Source: Paucimonas lemoignei
Lineage (GTDB): Bacteria > Pseudomonadota > Gammaproteobacteria > Burkholderiales > Burkholderiaceae_D
Length of the DNA: 64,000 bases
Direction: 5' to 3'
NCBI RefSeq assembly: GCF_004342585.1
Contig: NZ_SLZQ01000001.1
Span: forward strand, 186,001-250,000
A program made the translations under genes and the position numbers. Position 1 is the first letter of the stretch; every line of letters begins with the position of its first letter. Positions 45,528-53,706 of this stretch are shown here, one piece after another. The notes beneath the pieces are model-generated. The model searched no databases. It had not been told where the DNA came from and saw nothing but the letters and a program-made list of their open reading frames with translations.

Positions 45528-46685
45528 TCAGCCGCCGTCTTGTGTCCGGTTGGCACCAGCAGGAACGAATTGACCCAGTCGGCCTATCTGACCGTAGCCG
45601 AGTTCAGGCCGCGCATTGTGTTGATAGGCCGGGCAACCTTGCTTGCCCCACTTGCCGCTACATGCATCCCACTTGCATCGCTCGCGCCGCAACAAGCCTT
45701 TAACACTCTCACAGCGGGCATACTGCGTGCCGGGAGATGAACTGGATTTGCCGGCATGAAGCGCGCTGTCTGACTTCGCCGTCACAATCGGGGCAGCATG
45801 TGACGCGGTTGATTGCGATGCGTTGGACTTGCTGCGTTGCGCGGTTTTCTCTGTTTTTTTTGCGGGGACGACGCTGGCGATCCGCTTGCTCGCGCGTGTT
45901 TCCGTATCGACTGTACGCATTTTCTTTTCAGTCTTGATTACACGCTTTTCACTGTGTTCGCGTTTTTTCGTGTATGCGGGTTGTACGCTGTTACCGGGTT
46001 CGGAAACGTCCGAGGATGAAAGAGAAGCCTGCGGTAACCTCGTATCCATTGCCAGGCGTGCGGCATCGGGTTCGCTGGCAGCCGTGGAATCCGCTTGCAT
46101 GCTTATGCCGACATCCTGCGGCCGGGTTGCGGCGTCATGGCCGAATTTAAATGAATTGCCGTTGGCGATGATGAGGCCGCCGGCGACAGCGGCAGCCACG
46201 CTCAGGAACGTGCTCAATACTGCGGTTGGAATCCTGGGTATGGAAATCCTGGCGGACTTGCGCTCCACGCCGGCTTTAGCGTCGGCATCGCTTTCTTCGT
46301 CGAGCAGCGGCTCCTCCGGGACTTGCGGATCGCCGACCGAGTTGAGATTGCCGTGGGCTTCCGATGCCAGCATTGCCGCCACCTGTTCCGCGAACGCCGC
46401 TTCGGCATCGATCTGTGGCGGCAACTCCGCGGGTTTATGCGACAGGCTGGTAATCAGCGCCGGCGAACTGGTGCAAAGCGGAATGCTACGAGCGTGCAGC
46501 AGGCTTCCCGATGCGGAACGAAATTTCGCCCACTTTGATAAGAGCGGCTTTGGCAATCCGTAATCCAGCACGCCCGGCCATTGTTCCGACAGGGCCAAAT
46601 AGTCTCGCACAGGAGTTTTCAGCCTGGCTTTTACGGCATCGAACAAATCCTGCTCGTAAGATCGTTTGCTAAAAGTGTATGGCAT
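45528..46685 (-). CDS. Unrecognised single-span membrane protein with C-terminal four-cysteine motif
   Basis: I do not recognise this 385-residue protein. The N-terminal 150 residues are soluble-looking and contain acidic runs. One membrane segment follows (about 153-174, VLSTFLSVAAAVAGGLIIAN). The second half is a low-complexity Ser/Lys/Thr/Ala-rich stretch ending in a compact motif C-X11-C-X4-C-X8-C (around ARCESVKGLLRRERCKWDAC), then a Pro/Gly tail. This layout suggests an exported or periplasmic small Cys-rich domain on a linker. AGGA precedes the ATG at 46685; a TTG at 46700 is also possible. It lies between prkA and a diguanylate cyclase, all on the minus strand, but gaps of 164 and 197 bases argue against one operon. 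Confidence 0.65.
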   Translation of the reverse strand: MPYTFSKRSYEQDLFDAVKARLKTPVRDYLALSEQWPGVLDYGLPKPLLSKWAKFRSASGSLLHARSIPLCTSSPALITSLSHKPAELPPQIDAEAAFAEQVAAMLASEAHGNLNSVGDPQVPEEPLLDEESDADAKAGVERKSARISIPRIPTAVLSTFLSVAAAVAGGLIIANGNSFKFGHDAATRPQDVGISMQADSTAASEPDAARLAMDTRLPQASLSSSDVSEPGNSVQPAYTKKREHSEKRVIKTEKKMRTVDTETRASKRIASVVPAKKTEKTAQRSKSNASQSTASHAAPIVTAKSDSALHAGKSSSSPGTQYARCESVKGLLRRERCKWDACSGKWGKQGCPAYQHNARPELGYGQIGRLGQFVPAGANRTQDGG

Positions 46686-46882
46686 AAATCCTGTCCCCAA
46701 GCATTAAGCGAATAACATGGAACCAGCCACATATGATGGCGTGTGACACCGTTGTCGCCATTGATAAATTCGGGACAGCGAGAGCATTTTCGCAAGGGCA
46801 ATGCGGCGAGGAAAATAAAGGAGGAGGAAGAGGAAAACAGCCGGTTGACGTGCGCAACCGGCTATCTGTCAGGGATGAAATA

Positions 46883-48550
46883 TCAATTCAGCTCGACGCG
46901 ATTGCGACCGTTTTCCTTGGCGCGGTACAGGGCTTGATCGGCACGCGTGAACAGGGATTCATAAGTGTCGTCAGGTTGGTGTGAGGTACAACCTATACTC
47001 ACGGTCACTGACAGTTTGCCGGCATCGGTATCGAAGCTTGTCGCCTCGATCGCGGTGCGCATGCGTTCCGCGAAAATCCGGATCCCCTCCGGATCACACT
47101 TTGAAAGAATTACGACGAATTCTTCGCCACCATAACGACAAGCAAGATCCATCTTGCGCACCAGCTTGTTGATTTCCTTTGCCACGCCGGTCAGCACGAC
47201 ATTGCCGGCATTGTGGCCATAGGTATCGTTGAATTTTTTGAAGTGATCGATATCGATGATCGCGATCGATAAGCCGGTCTTGTCGGTCTGCCGTTCGAAT
47301 TCGTTGATGCGACGATTCAGCTCGTGCTCGAAAGTACGGAAGTTGAACAGCCCGGTCAGCTTGTCGGTCGCAGCCTGTTCCGCCAATTCCTTCACTTTGT
47401 CCTGCAGGATCATGTTCAGGCGCTCGATTTCGCGGTGTTGCTCCAGGCTGAGCTGATAGTTGCGGCCATTGATGATGGCGGTGCCGAGAAACGCTGAGAG
47501 ATTGTTCAGTAGACTGAGATCCGAATCGGAGATGGCCAGCGTATCCGTAAAGCTGAAGAACACCAGCACGCCGATCGGCTTGTTCTGAAAACGAATCGGC
47601 ACCATCAACAGCGTGCGTATGTTACCGAGAATCTTCAGGGTCGCCTGGTCGTTTGGCGACATGGGAAGATGCTTGATCTTTTGCACGTCCGGAAACAACA
47701 GATGGGTATTGCGCATGAAAGCATGCGAGATTCCGCCATCGGTCGTGTTTTGCTGGTACGGGTGCGCCTGAATGTATTGTTCCCATTTCGCGCGCCGCGT
47801 TTCGTATCGCGGATTAACGATGGAAATTTTCTTGCTGACCAAGACTTCGTTTTCGATGAGGAAAAAACCTACCATGTCGAAGGCAAGTTTATGAAACAGC
47901 TCCCCGGAAAACATTTCGTAAATCCTTTCCGGCGAAGTCATGTTGTTCATCTCGACGATGAACTGCAGGAAGCGCGATTGTTCCGTCGCTGCGGCTTCAA
48001 AGCGGCTTTGGTAATCCTTCAGAACCGCATAATCCAGCGCATTGCAAAGCGGTGCATAAAACAGGCCGATCAATTCATTCAGAATGTCGAGGATTTCCGA
48101 AGTGATCTTGCCATACTGCTTCAGTAAAACAATGGTGCCCGGCAGTTTCTGGGCATGACGGTCTTCCTCCGGAATCAGTGGTACGGCGGCAATATCTTCC
48201 AGTTTCCATAAGCCCAGGAGACGTTTCACTTCGCCCGTGGCGTTGGTGACATCCGCCTGCACGGTTTGCCGCAGCTGATAAGCCTGGACGCTCAGGTTCG
48301 GTGCATTCGGCGCCAATTCCAGCTTATAGCCGGCATACGTGTCTTCCAGGTGTTGATATTCGGCAGTGAAATGTACCTTCCAGCTTACCAGTGACGATTC
48401 GCTGGCATCGGCGAGGTTGATAAGATAGCCGTCTAGCTGGCCGGTTTTTTGGATTTCTTCGCCTAACAAGTCAAGCAGACTTGTCAGTTCGATGGTGCTG
48501 TTAATCTTTTCCAGCAGTGAACATTTATCCGCAATAGAGTAATACGCCAC
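46883..48550 (-). CDS. Diguanylate cyclase with GAF sensor domain
   Basis: A 555-residue cytosolic signalling protein. An N-terminal region without a recognised domain is followed by a GAF-like domain (about 200-365, with TLLMVPIRFQNKPIGVLVFFSF), a coiled linker, and a C-terminal GGDEF domain. The active-site loop is RYGGEEF (GGEEF about 474-478). The product-inhibition I-site RKMD (465-468) lies exactly five residues before it, so the enzyme should be active and feedback-controlled. The start is GTG at 48550 with GGGGAC seven bases upstream. It is divergent from the eps operon and shares its 0.3-kb control region, which suggests a link between c-di-GMP and polysaccharide export. Confidence 0.9.
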   Translation of the reverse strand: MAYYSIADKCSLLEKINSTIELTSLLDLLGEEIQKTGQLDGYLINLADASESSLVSWKVHFTAEYQHLEDTYAGYKLELAPNAPNLSVQAYQLRQTVQADVTNATGEVKRLLGLWKLEDIAAVPLIPEEDRHAQKLPGTIVLLKQYGKITSEILDILNELIGLFYAPLCNALDYAVLKDYQSRFEAAATEQSRFLQFIVEMNNMTSPERIYEMFSGELFHKLAFDMVGFFLIENEVLVSKKISIVNPRYETRRAKWEQYIQAHPYQQNTTDGGISHAFMRNTHLLFPDVQKIKHLPMSPNDQATLKILGNIRTLLMVPIRFQNKPIGVLVFFSFTDTLAISDSDLSLLNNLSAFLGTAIINGRNYQLSLEQHREIERLNMILQDKVKELAEQAATDKLTGLFNFRTFEHELNRRINEFERQTDKTGLSIAIIDIDHFKKFNDTYGHNAGNVVLTGVAKEINKLVRKMDLACRYGGEEFVVILSKCDPEGIRIFAERMRTAIEATSFDTDAGKLSVTVSIGCTSHQPDDTYESLFTRADQALYRAKENGRNRVELN

Positions 48551-48878
48551 TTTGTGTCCCCGGGCTTCTTATAGTGTGTCTCAATGCGTATTATTGCCTG
48601 TTTTATAGGTTTAAAAGTACCTGATGGCAATTAATTTTGTTGATGTGACGTATATTTACGTTTTTTTACCAACATTTGTCTGTTAGTTAACGACTGCCGA
48701 CAAGTTTTGCATTTCTTTATCGTTCCCTTAATCTAGATCGTTAAGAGTGTATCTTGACAACAATAAAGTTGGTTTATAATCAATCGGCTACGCAATCGAC
48801 CAGCTGGCAACAATAAAAGTGCACGGTTATGCATTTTCATAATGGATCTGGCTGCATTTTCGTAAAGGGATGGACTTA
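48551..48878. other. Divergent control region between the diguanylate cyclase and epsL
   Basis: 328 AT-rich bases. CCTTAATCTAGAT at 48726-48738 is identical to 13 bases of the hemerythrin palindrome and is here part of an imperfect inverted repeat CTTAA-N9-TTAAG (48727-48745). It ends eight bases before the -35 of the eps promoter. No minus-strand promoter was firmly identified. Confidence 0.5.
48754..48780 (+). promoter_or_regulatory. Promoter candidate of the eps block
   Basis: Perfect -35 TTGACA (48754-48759) and perfect -10 TATAAT (48775-48780), but with a short 15-base spacer. Short spacers often mark promoters that need an activator, and the repeat at 48726-48745 is well placed for one. 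The leader before epsL would be about 90 bases. Confidence 0.65.
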
Positions 48879-50102
48879 ATGATTTTCAAGCATTCACCGC
48901 GTGTATCTGCATCACGCCGCCGGCGCCTTTTGCCCTTGCTTCTCGTTCCGGGCATTGCGTTCACCACTGCAGCCCGTGCCGAAGAGGGCGACGTGCTGCG
49001 CCCCTATGTCGGGGTATCGGTTACTCACGATGACAATATTCTCGGCACCAGCAACGCCGCGATCGCTGCGGGCACTCCCAAACTGTCGGATACCGCCCGC
49101 CGGATCGAAGCCGGGCTCCTGTTCGATAAAACCATTAGCCAACAGAGGCTGACAGCAAATATCAACCTGGATCACACCAGCTTCAACCGTTTCAGCAACC
49201 TAAACTACAACGGCCGCGACATTGCCGCCAACTGGAACTGGCACGTCGGCAATCAGCTCGAAGGCAACCTGGGCGCCACGCATTCGCGTACGCTGACTTC
49301 AGTGCAGGATTCCGTCACGAGAAATGCCGCGGTAGATAACGGCTTGCCAAACCAGCTGCCGAACGTGCGTACCCAGAATCGCCAGTACTTCGATGGCGCC
49401 TGGCTGCTGCACCCGAGCTGGCGCCTGCGCGGCGGGCTCAGCCATTACGAACTGAGCTATGAGCAGCAAGGCCCGCAAATCGCGGATCGCCGTGTCGACG
49501 ATGGCGAAATCGGCTTTGATTATCTTGCCCGCAGCGGCAGCAGCATCGGCGTGCAGTATCGCCGTGCCGATGGCGACTTCCCGAACAGCCCGCTGGCCAA
49601 TTACAAACAGGATGAAGTCAAGGCGCGTATCGACTGGAAAGTGTCGGGCAAGACCGACTTGCTTTTTCTTGCTGGCTGGGTCCAGCGGGATCATGACCAG
49701 GCGCCTGCCAGTGACTATTCCGGTTTCAATGGCCGCGTCAATGGAACCTGGCGCGTGACCGGCAAGACGACCTTGACAGCGGGCCTCTGGCGCGAGATCG
49801 GCGCGCTGGACGACCAGACCGCTTCCTATTCGCTCAACCGCGGTATCAGTCTTGGCGCCGGCTGGGAAATTACCCGCCAGATTCGCCTGGATGGCATTTA
49901 CCAGCATGAGCGCCGCGACTATACGCCATCAGGTCTGTTCCGCAAGGACACGATCAATTACGGCGCACTGCAGCTGTCCTACTATCCGATTCCCAAGCTG
50001 AAAGTCCTGACATCGGTCTATCGTACTTCGCAAGGTTCGGATGTCGCGTCCAACGATTACCGAAATCTCGGCGTCAGTATCGGTACCCGCTACGAATTCT
50101 AA
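48879..50102 (+). CDS. epsL: Outer-membrane beta-barrel protein of the eps block, EpsL-like
   Basis: A 407-residue exported protein. A signal peptide with a twin-Arg-rich n-region (SASRRRRLLPLLLVPGIAFTTAARA) leads to alternating beta-strand sequence full of aromatic residues, ending in a C-terminal Phe (GTRYEF), as expected for an outer-membrane barrel. Its place directly before epsD-epsE-epsF-epsG fits the EpsL family of methanolan-type export systems. AAAGGGA is spaced eight bases from the ATG at 48879; the ATG at 48870 overlaps that site. It ends at its own terminator, so epsD probably has another promoter or relies on readthrough. Confidence 0.85.
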   Translation: MIFKHSPRVSASRRRRLLPLLLVPGIAFTTAARAEEGDVLRPYVGVSVTHDDNILGTSNAAIAAGTPKLSDTARRIEAGLLFDKTISQQRLTANINLDHTSFNRFSNLNYNGRDIAANWNWHVGNQLEGNLGATHSRTLTSVQDSVTRNAAVDNGLPNQLPNVRTQNRQYFDGAWLLHPSWRLRGGLSHYELSYEQQGPQIADRRVDDGEIGFDYLARSGSSIGVQYRRADGDFPNSPLANYKQDEVKARIDWKVSGKTDLLFLAGWVQRDHDQAPASDYSGFNGRVNGTWRVTGKTTLTAGLWREIGALDDQTASYSLNRGISLGAGWEITRQIRLDGIYQHERRDYTPSGLFRKDTINYGALQLSYYPIPKLKVLTSVYRTSQGSDVASNDYRNLGVSIGTRYEF

Positions 50103-50426
50103 GTTGTAATACTTAGAGAATCGCAGCGACGAGCCGGAAGGAGTCTCCTTCCGGCTTTTTCTTTTTCTCATCCTTTTTCTTTTCTCCTGTATCGATGCCG
50201 AGCCGGATTTCGCGGCGTCGCGCACTTGATTAAATCGGCATTTCCACCTGCTTCATGCCGCATAAATTTCAATGTTCCGCTCCAAATGTTTCGCTTGCGA
50301 TTCATCCCTGCGCTAGAACAAAGCTTTTGATTAGGCAAGTGCTAAATTGAGCCCATGCAAATCTAGCATGGTGCGCGCCGAGGCGTCGCATTCATTCATT
50401 GTTGCCGCCGCCAGGTTGAGGAGAAG
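50103..50426. other. Gap between epsL and epsD
   Basis: 324 bases. The first part holds the epsL terminator. Beyond it I see no gene and no convincing promoter pair; TTGATT (50327-50332) and TAAATT (50343-50348) are only ten bases apart. A strong GAGGAG lies at the end, just before epsD. Confidence 0.4.
50131..50166 (+). terminator. Intrinsic terminator after epsL
   Basis: AGCCGGAAGGA (50132-50142) pairs with TCCTTCCGGCT (50146-50156), followed by a long T-rich run. It separates epsL from the downstream eps genes. Confidence 0.88.
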
Positions 50427-51374
50427 GTGTTGTTCGGAATTCGGGAAGAATTGCCATCGGGAATATATACCCGCAATATGCGCCGCTTACCAATGCTGGT
50501 AACCGTGACGACGGTGCTTGCCACGCTGATCGGCTGCAGCAGCGAATTCCGCGGTGAACCGGTTGCCATGGTGAATGGCAAGGCCATTACTCAATTGCAG
50601 CTGGGAGAAGAGCTAGGCCAATTGAACGTGGCGGCAAATGACGACATCGAAAAAACCAAGGCGCTTCAGGGATTGATCGACCGGGAACTCCTGCGTGCCG
50701 AAGCTGTGCGCAACCGGATAGACAAGGACCCGCATGTCGCGGCGGCGCTCGAGAACGCTCGCACTCAAATTCTCGCTCAGGCTTATTTGCAAAGCCGCGT
50801 GGCGTATGCCCGTGTTCCGTCCCGCGACGAGGTTCGGGCCTATTTCGAGAGTCATCCGGAAAAATTTGCCGGACGAAAGCAGTTCCATGTCAAGGAGCTG
50901 ACGCTGGCACCGGATGCCATTACCACTGAACTCAAATCCGCGATGGATGACGCCAGGACCCTGGACGACATGGCTGCATGGCTTGATGGCCGGCGTATCG
51001 GCTATGGCAAAAATGCGCGTGCTTTGAACACCACCGATTTACCGGCACAGGTCCAGGCAAAAATGCGGGAAATGAAGCCTGGACAAATCTTCCTTTCTCA
51101 GGATGGCGCCAACGCTTCCGTCATGGCGATCATTGATATTCAGGATAGTCCGATGAGCCTGGAGGCGGCTACGCCGCATATCGAACGCATGTTGCTGGAA
51201 CGGCAGGGTACACGTCTCGGAGAGTCCGAGCTGACCCGCCTGCGTGCCAGCGCACGGGTTGAATATACGGAAAAAGATGTATCGCGGCTCGCCGGCACGT
51301 CCAGGCAGACCGGGGCGTCGTCATCCGAAAAAATTGTCAAGGTGTCCGGCAGTCAGCCGGGCACCGCCCAGTGA
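50427..51374 (+). CDS. epsD: EpsD-family peptidyl-prolyl isomerase-like lipoprotein
   Basis: An exported lipoprotein of the EpsD family (PPIase-related, part of eps export loci). MRRLPMLVTVTTVLATLIGCSSE is a lipoprotein signal with lipobox LIGC. A SurA-like N-terminal helical region follows (VAMVNGKAITQLQLGEEL). The region where a parvulin domain would sit lacks the usual HIL, GGxLG and GYHxI marks, so isomerase activity is doubtful. GAGGAG upstream favours the GTG at 50427 (or the TTG at 50430), but the ATG at 50478 gives the more natural signal peptide. The epsE frame overlaps its 3' end or follows closely. Confidence 0.8.
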   Translation: MLFGIREELPSGIYTRNMRRLPMLVTVTTVLATLIGCSSEFRGEPVAMVNGKAITQLQLGEELGQLNVAANDDIEKTKALQGLIDRELLRAEAVRNRIDKDPHVAAALENARTQILAQAYLQSRVAYARVPSRDEVRAYFESHPEKFAGRKQFHVKELTLAPDAITTELKSAMDDARTLDDMAAWLDGRRIGYGKNARALNTTDLPAQVQAKMREMKPGQIFLSQDGANASVMAIIDIQDSPMSLEAATPHIERMLLERQGTRLGESELTRLRASARVEYTEKDVSRLAGTSRQTGASSSEKIVKVSGSQPGTAQ

Positions 51375-51436
51375 AGCCCGGCCGTGGCCTGAAACCGGCC
51401 AGGCCTTCGATTTTGAAAGAGGATGGGGAATTGAAA

Positions 51437-52225
51437 ATGAAAAGCTATCTCAAGTTGATATTGGCAGTCCTGATGAGTCTGACGTTTTCCGGCGCATGGG
51501 CCGCAGACGGCGAACTTGGCCCTGGCGACTCGGTGCGCATCAATGTGTATGGGCATCCGGATCTTTCGCTTGAAACTCGTATTTCCGATACCGGCAGCAT
51601 CACCTTTCCGCTGGTCGGTGAAATCAAGCTGGGCGGCCTGAGCCGGGCTGCGGCCGAGAAACGGCTGGCGACGGCGCTCGAGCGCGGCGGTTATCTGCGT
51701 AGCCCGCAGGTGAATATCGCCGTGGCACAAAATCAAAGCCAGCAGGTTTCGATTTTCGGACAGGTCGCACGCCCCGGCCGCTATCCGGTCGAAGGCAAGC
51801 GCAGCCTGACGGATATCCTTGCCATGGCCGGTGGCATGACTCCGGAAGCAGGCGATACGGTTACCCTGGTAAGGACCCGCGACGGCAAGACCATGAAGGA
51901 AACGCTCGACATTCATAACATGGTCAATACCGGCGACATGCACAAGAACCTTGAGCTGAAGACCAACGACGTGATTTACGTGGAACGCGCACCGCGCTTC
52001 TATATTTACGGCGAAGTGCAGCATCCGGGCACTTACAAGCTGGAGCGCAACATGACAGTCATTCAGGCTCTGTCCGTGGGTGGTGGCCTGAGTGCGCGAG
52101 GTACTGACCGGGGCGTGAAGCTGAAGCGTCGCAAGCCAGATGGCACCATCTATGAAGTCACCGCCAAGCATGAAGATATCGTGCAATCCGATGACGTCGT
52201 GTATGTGCGGGAAAGCCTGTTCTAA
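51437..52225 (+). CDS. epsE: Polysaccharide export protein EpsE (Wza-like)
   Basis: Periplasmic/outer-membrane export protein of the OPX family. A signal peptide ends at AWA (residue 22). A polysaccharide-export domain follows (LGPGDSVRINVYGHPDLSLETRISDTG), then two SLBB-type repeats (VSIFGQVARPGRYPVEGKRSLTDILAMAGG and FYIYGEVQHPGTYKLERNMTVIQALSVGGG). The 262 residues are short relative to Wza and typical of EpsE. The ATG at 51437 follows GGGGAA; the frame extends to 51371, but that stretch is not signal-like. It lies 62 bases after epsD and 60 before epsF. Confidence 0.9.
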   Translation: MKSYLKLILAVLMSLTFSGAWAADGELGPGDSVRINVYGHPDLSLETRISDTGSITFPLVGEIKLGGLSRAAAEKRLATALERGGYLRSPQVNIAVAQNQSQQVSIFGQVARPGRYPVEGKRSLTDILAMAGGMTPEAGDTVTLVRTRDGKTMKETLDIHNMVNTGDMHKNLELKTNDVIYVERAPRFYIYGEVQHPGTYKLERNMTVIQALSVGGGLSARGTDRGVKLKRRKPDGTIYEVTAKHEDIVQSDDVVYVRESLF

Positions 52226-52285
52226 GGTTTTTCCAGTCAATAGTGTGACAAGTCTGGATGCTTGAACAAGTTCGAGGGTGAGCCA

Positions 52286-53692
52286 ATGAAAATACGCCGT
52301 TTTTTACAAGTATTGCATGCACGGCGGAAGGTCATTCTGCTGACTTTGCTCGTAACGACGTTGACAGCCTTCGTCGTCAGCCTGGCGCAACCAAAGGTGT
52401 ATAAAAGCACGGCTTCGCTGGTGATCAGCTACCGCGGCGCCGATTCCGCAAGTGGCGCCGGGATTCCTGCACAGGTTATTCAGGGCTATATCGCCACCCA
52501 GGTCGACATCCTTGGAAGCAAGAACGTCGCGCTGAAAGTGGTAGATATCCTGAAGCTGGATCAGGGTACGGAAGTGAAAGAGCAGTTTCAGAAGGCGACC
52601 GGCGGAGAAGGTTCTATCCGCGATTGGCTGGCCGATCTGTTGTTGAAAAACCTGGAAGTGCGGCCGGCTAAAGATAGCAGCGTGATCGATATCACCTTCA
52701 AGGCTACCGATCCAAAGTTTGCCGCCTCGGTAGCCAATGCATTTGCCACTTCCTATCAGGGAGCGGGAATGCAATTGGCTGCCGAACCGACGGCCAAGAC
52801 TTCGGGCATATTCGGCGACCAGACTAAAAAGTTGAAGCGGAATCTCGAAGAAGCGCAGAAAAAGCTCTATAAGTTCCAGCAGGATAAGGGTATCGTCAGC
52901 GCGGATGGACGCATGGATGTCGAGACCAACCGCTTGAACGAGCTATCCAGCCAGCTTGTCGCTGTTCAGTCTCAGGTATTGGAAGCGACATCCCGGCGCG
53001 GCGGTGCTCAGGGTGCTGGCGATTCGCCGGACGTGATCGGCAATCCGCTCGTTCAAAACCTCAAGGCCGAACTGGCGCGGGCAGAAGCGCGCTTCTCGCA
53101 GTCGACCCAGGGGCTTGGTCCGAACCATCCTCAATACCGCTCCGCGCAGGCCGAAGTCAACCGGCTAAAGGCTGAATTGAATGCGCAAATAGCGGCGGTG
53201 TCGCACGGCGTCTCCAACAATATACGCAGCCTGCAACAGCGCGAAACCGAGTTGCGCACAGCCTACAACCAGCAGAAGACCCGGGTTCTTGAATTGAATC
53301 AGGCAAGAAATGAACTCGCCTTGCTGGCTCGCGACGTGGAAAATGCACAGCGTGCATACGACACGGCGACCCAGCGCCTGGCGAAAACCAGCGTGGAAGG
53401 CCAGATAGGGCAAGCGGATGTCGCCTTGTTGAACGAGGCCGTGCCGGCGCTCGCGCCCTCCGGTCCGCAAGTGATGCGCAATACGCTGTTGGCTGCATTG
53501 CTCGGCGCCATACTGGGAATCGTGATCGGCTGGCTTGCAGAAATGGCGGATCGCCGTGTGCGTACGGCCGAAGATCTTGCCGATGTGCTAGAAGCGCCTG
53601 TCCTCGGCGTAATTGGATGGGATCGTGGCAAGGAAGACAAATTCCAGGCGCCGCTCCTGGGAATGCAGCAGCGTCCTATGCTGCCGTTTTAG
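52286..53692 (+). CDS. epsF: Chain-length determinant protein EpsF (Wzz family)
   Basis: An inner-membrane co-polymerase of 468 residues that sets polysaccharide chain length and links the export channel to the polymerase. It has an N-terminal membrane segment (VILLTLLVTTLTAFVVSLAQP), a large periplasmic coiled-coil domain with Gln/Glu-rich heptads, and a C-terminal membrane segment with the Pro/Gly-type motif (ALAPSGPQVMRNTLLAALLGAILGIVIGWL). The ATG at 52286 has GAGGGTGAG upstream; a TTG at 52262 is less likely. It lacks its own kinase domain, which is encoded by epsG 14 bases downstream. Confidence 0.92.
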   Translation: MKIRRFLQVLHARRKVILLTLLVTTLTAFVVSLAQPKVYKSTASLVISYRGADSASGAGIPAQVIQGYIATQVDILGSKNVALKVVDILKLDQGTEVKEQFQKATGGEGSIRDWLADLLLKNLEVRPAKDSSVIDITFKATDPKFAASVANAFATSYQGAGMQLAAEPTAKTSGIFGDQTKKLKRNLEEAQKKLYKFQQDKGIVSADGRMDVETNRLNELSSQLVAVQSQVLEATSRRGGAQGAGDSPDVIGNPLVQNLKAELARAEARFSQSTQGLGPNHPQYRSAQAEVNRLKAELNAQIAAVSHGVSNNIRSLQQRETELRTAYNQQKTRVLELNQARNELALLARDVENAQRAYDTATQRLAKTSVEGQIGQADVALLNEAVPALAPSGPQVMRNTLLAALLGAILGIVIGWLAEMADRRVRTAEDLADVLEAPVLGVIGWDRGKEDKFQAPLLGMQQRPMLPF

Positions 53693-53706
53693 AAAAGGCC
53701 GTTGTC

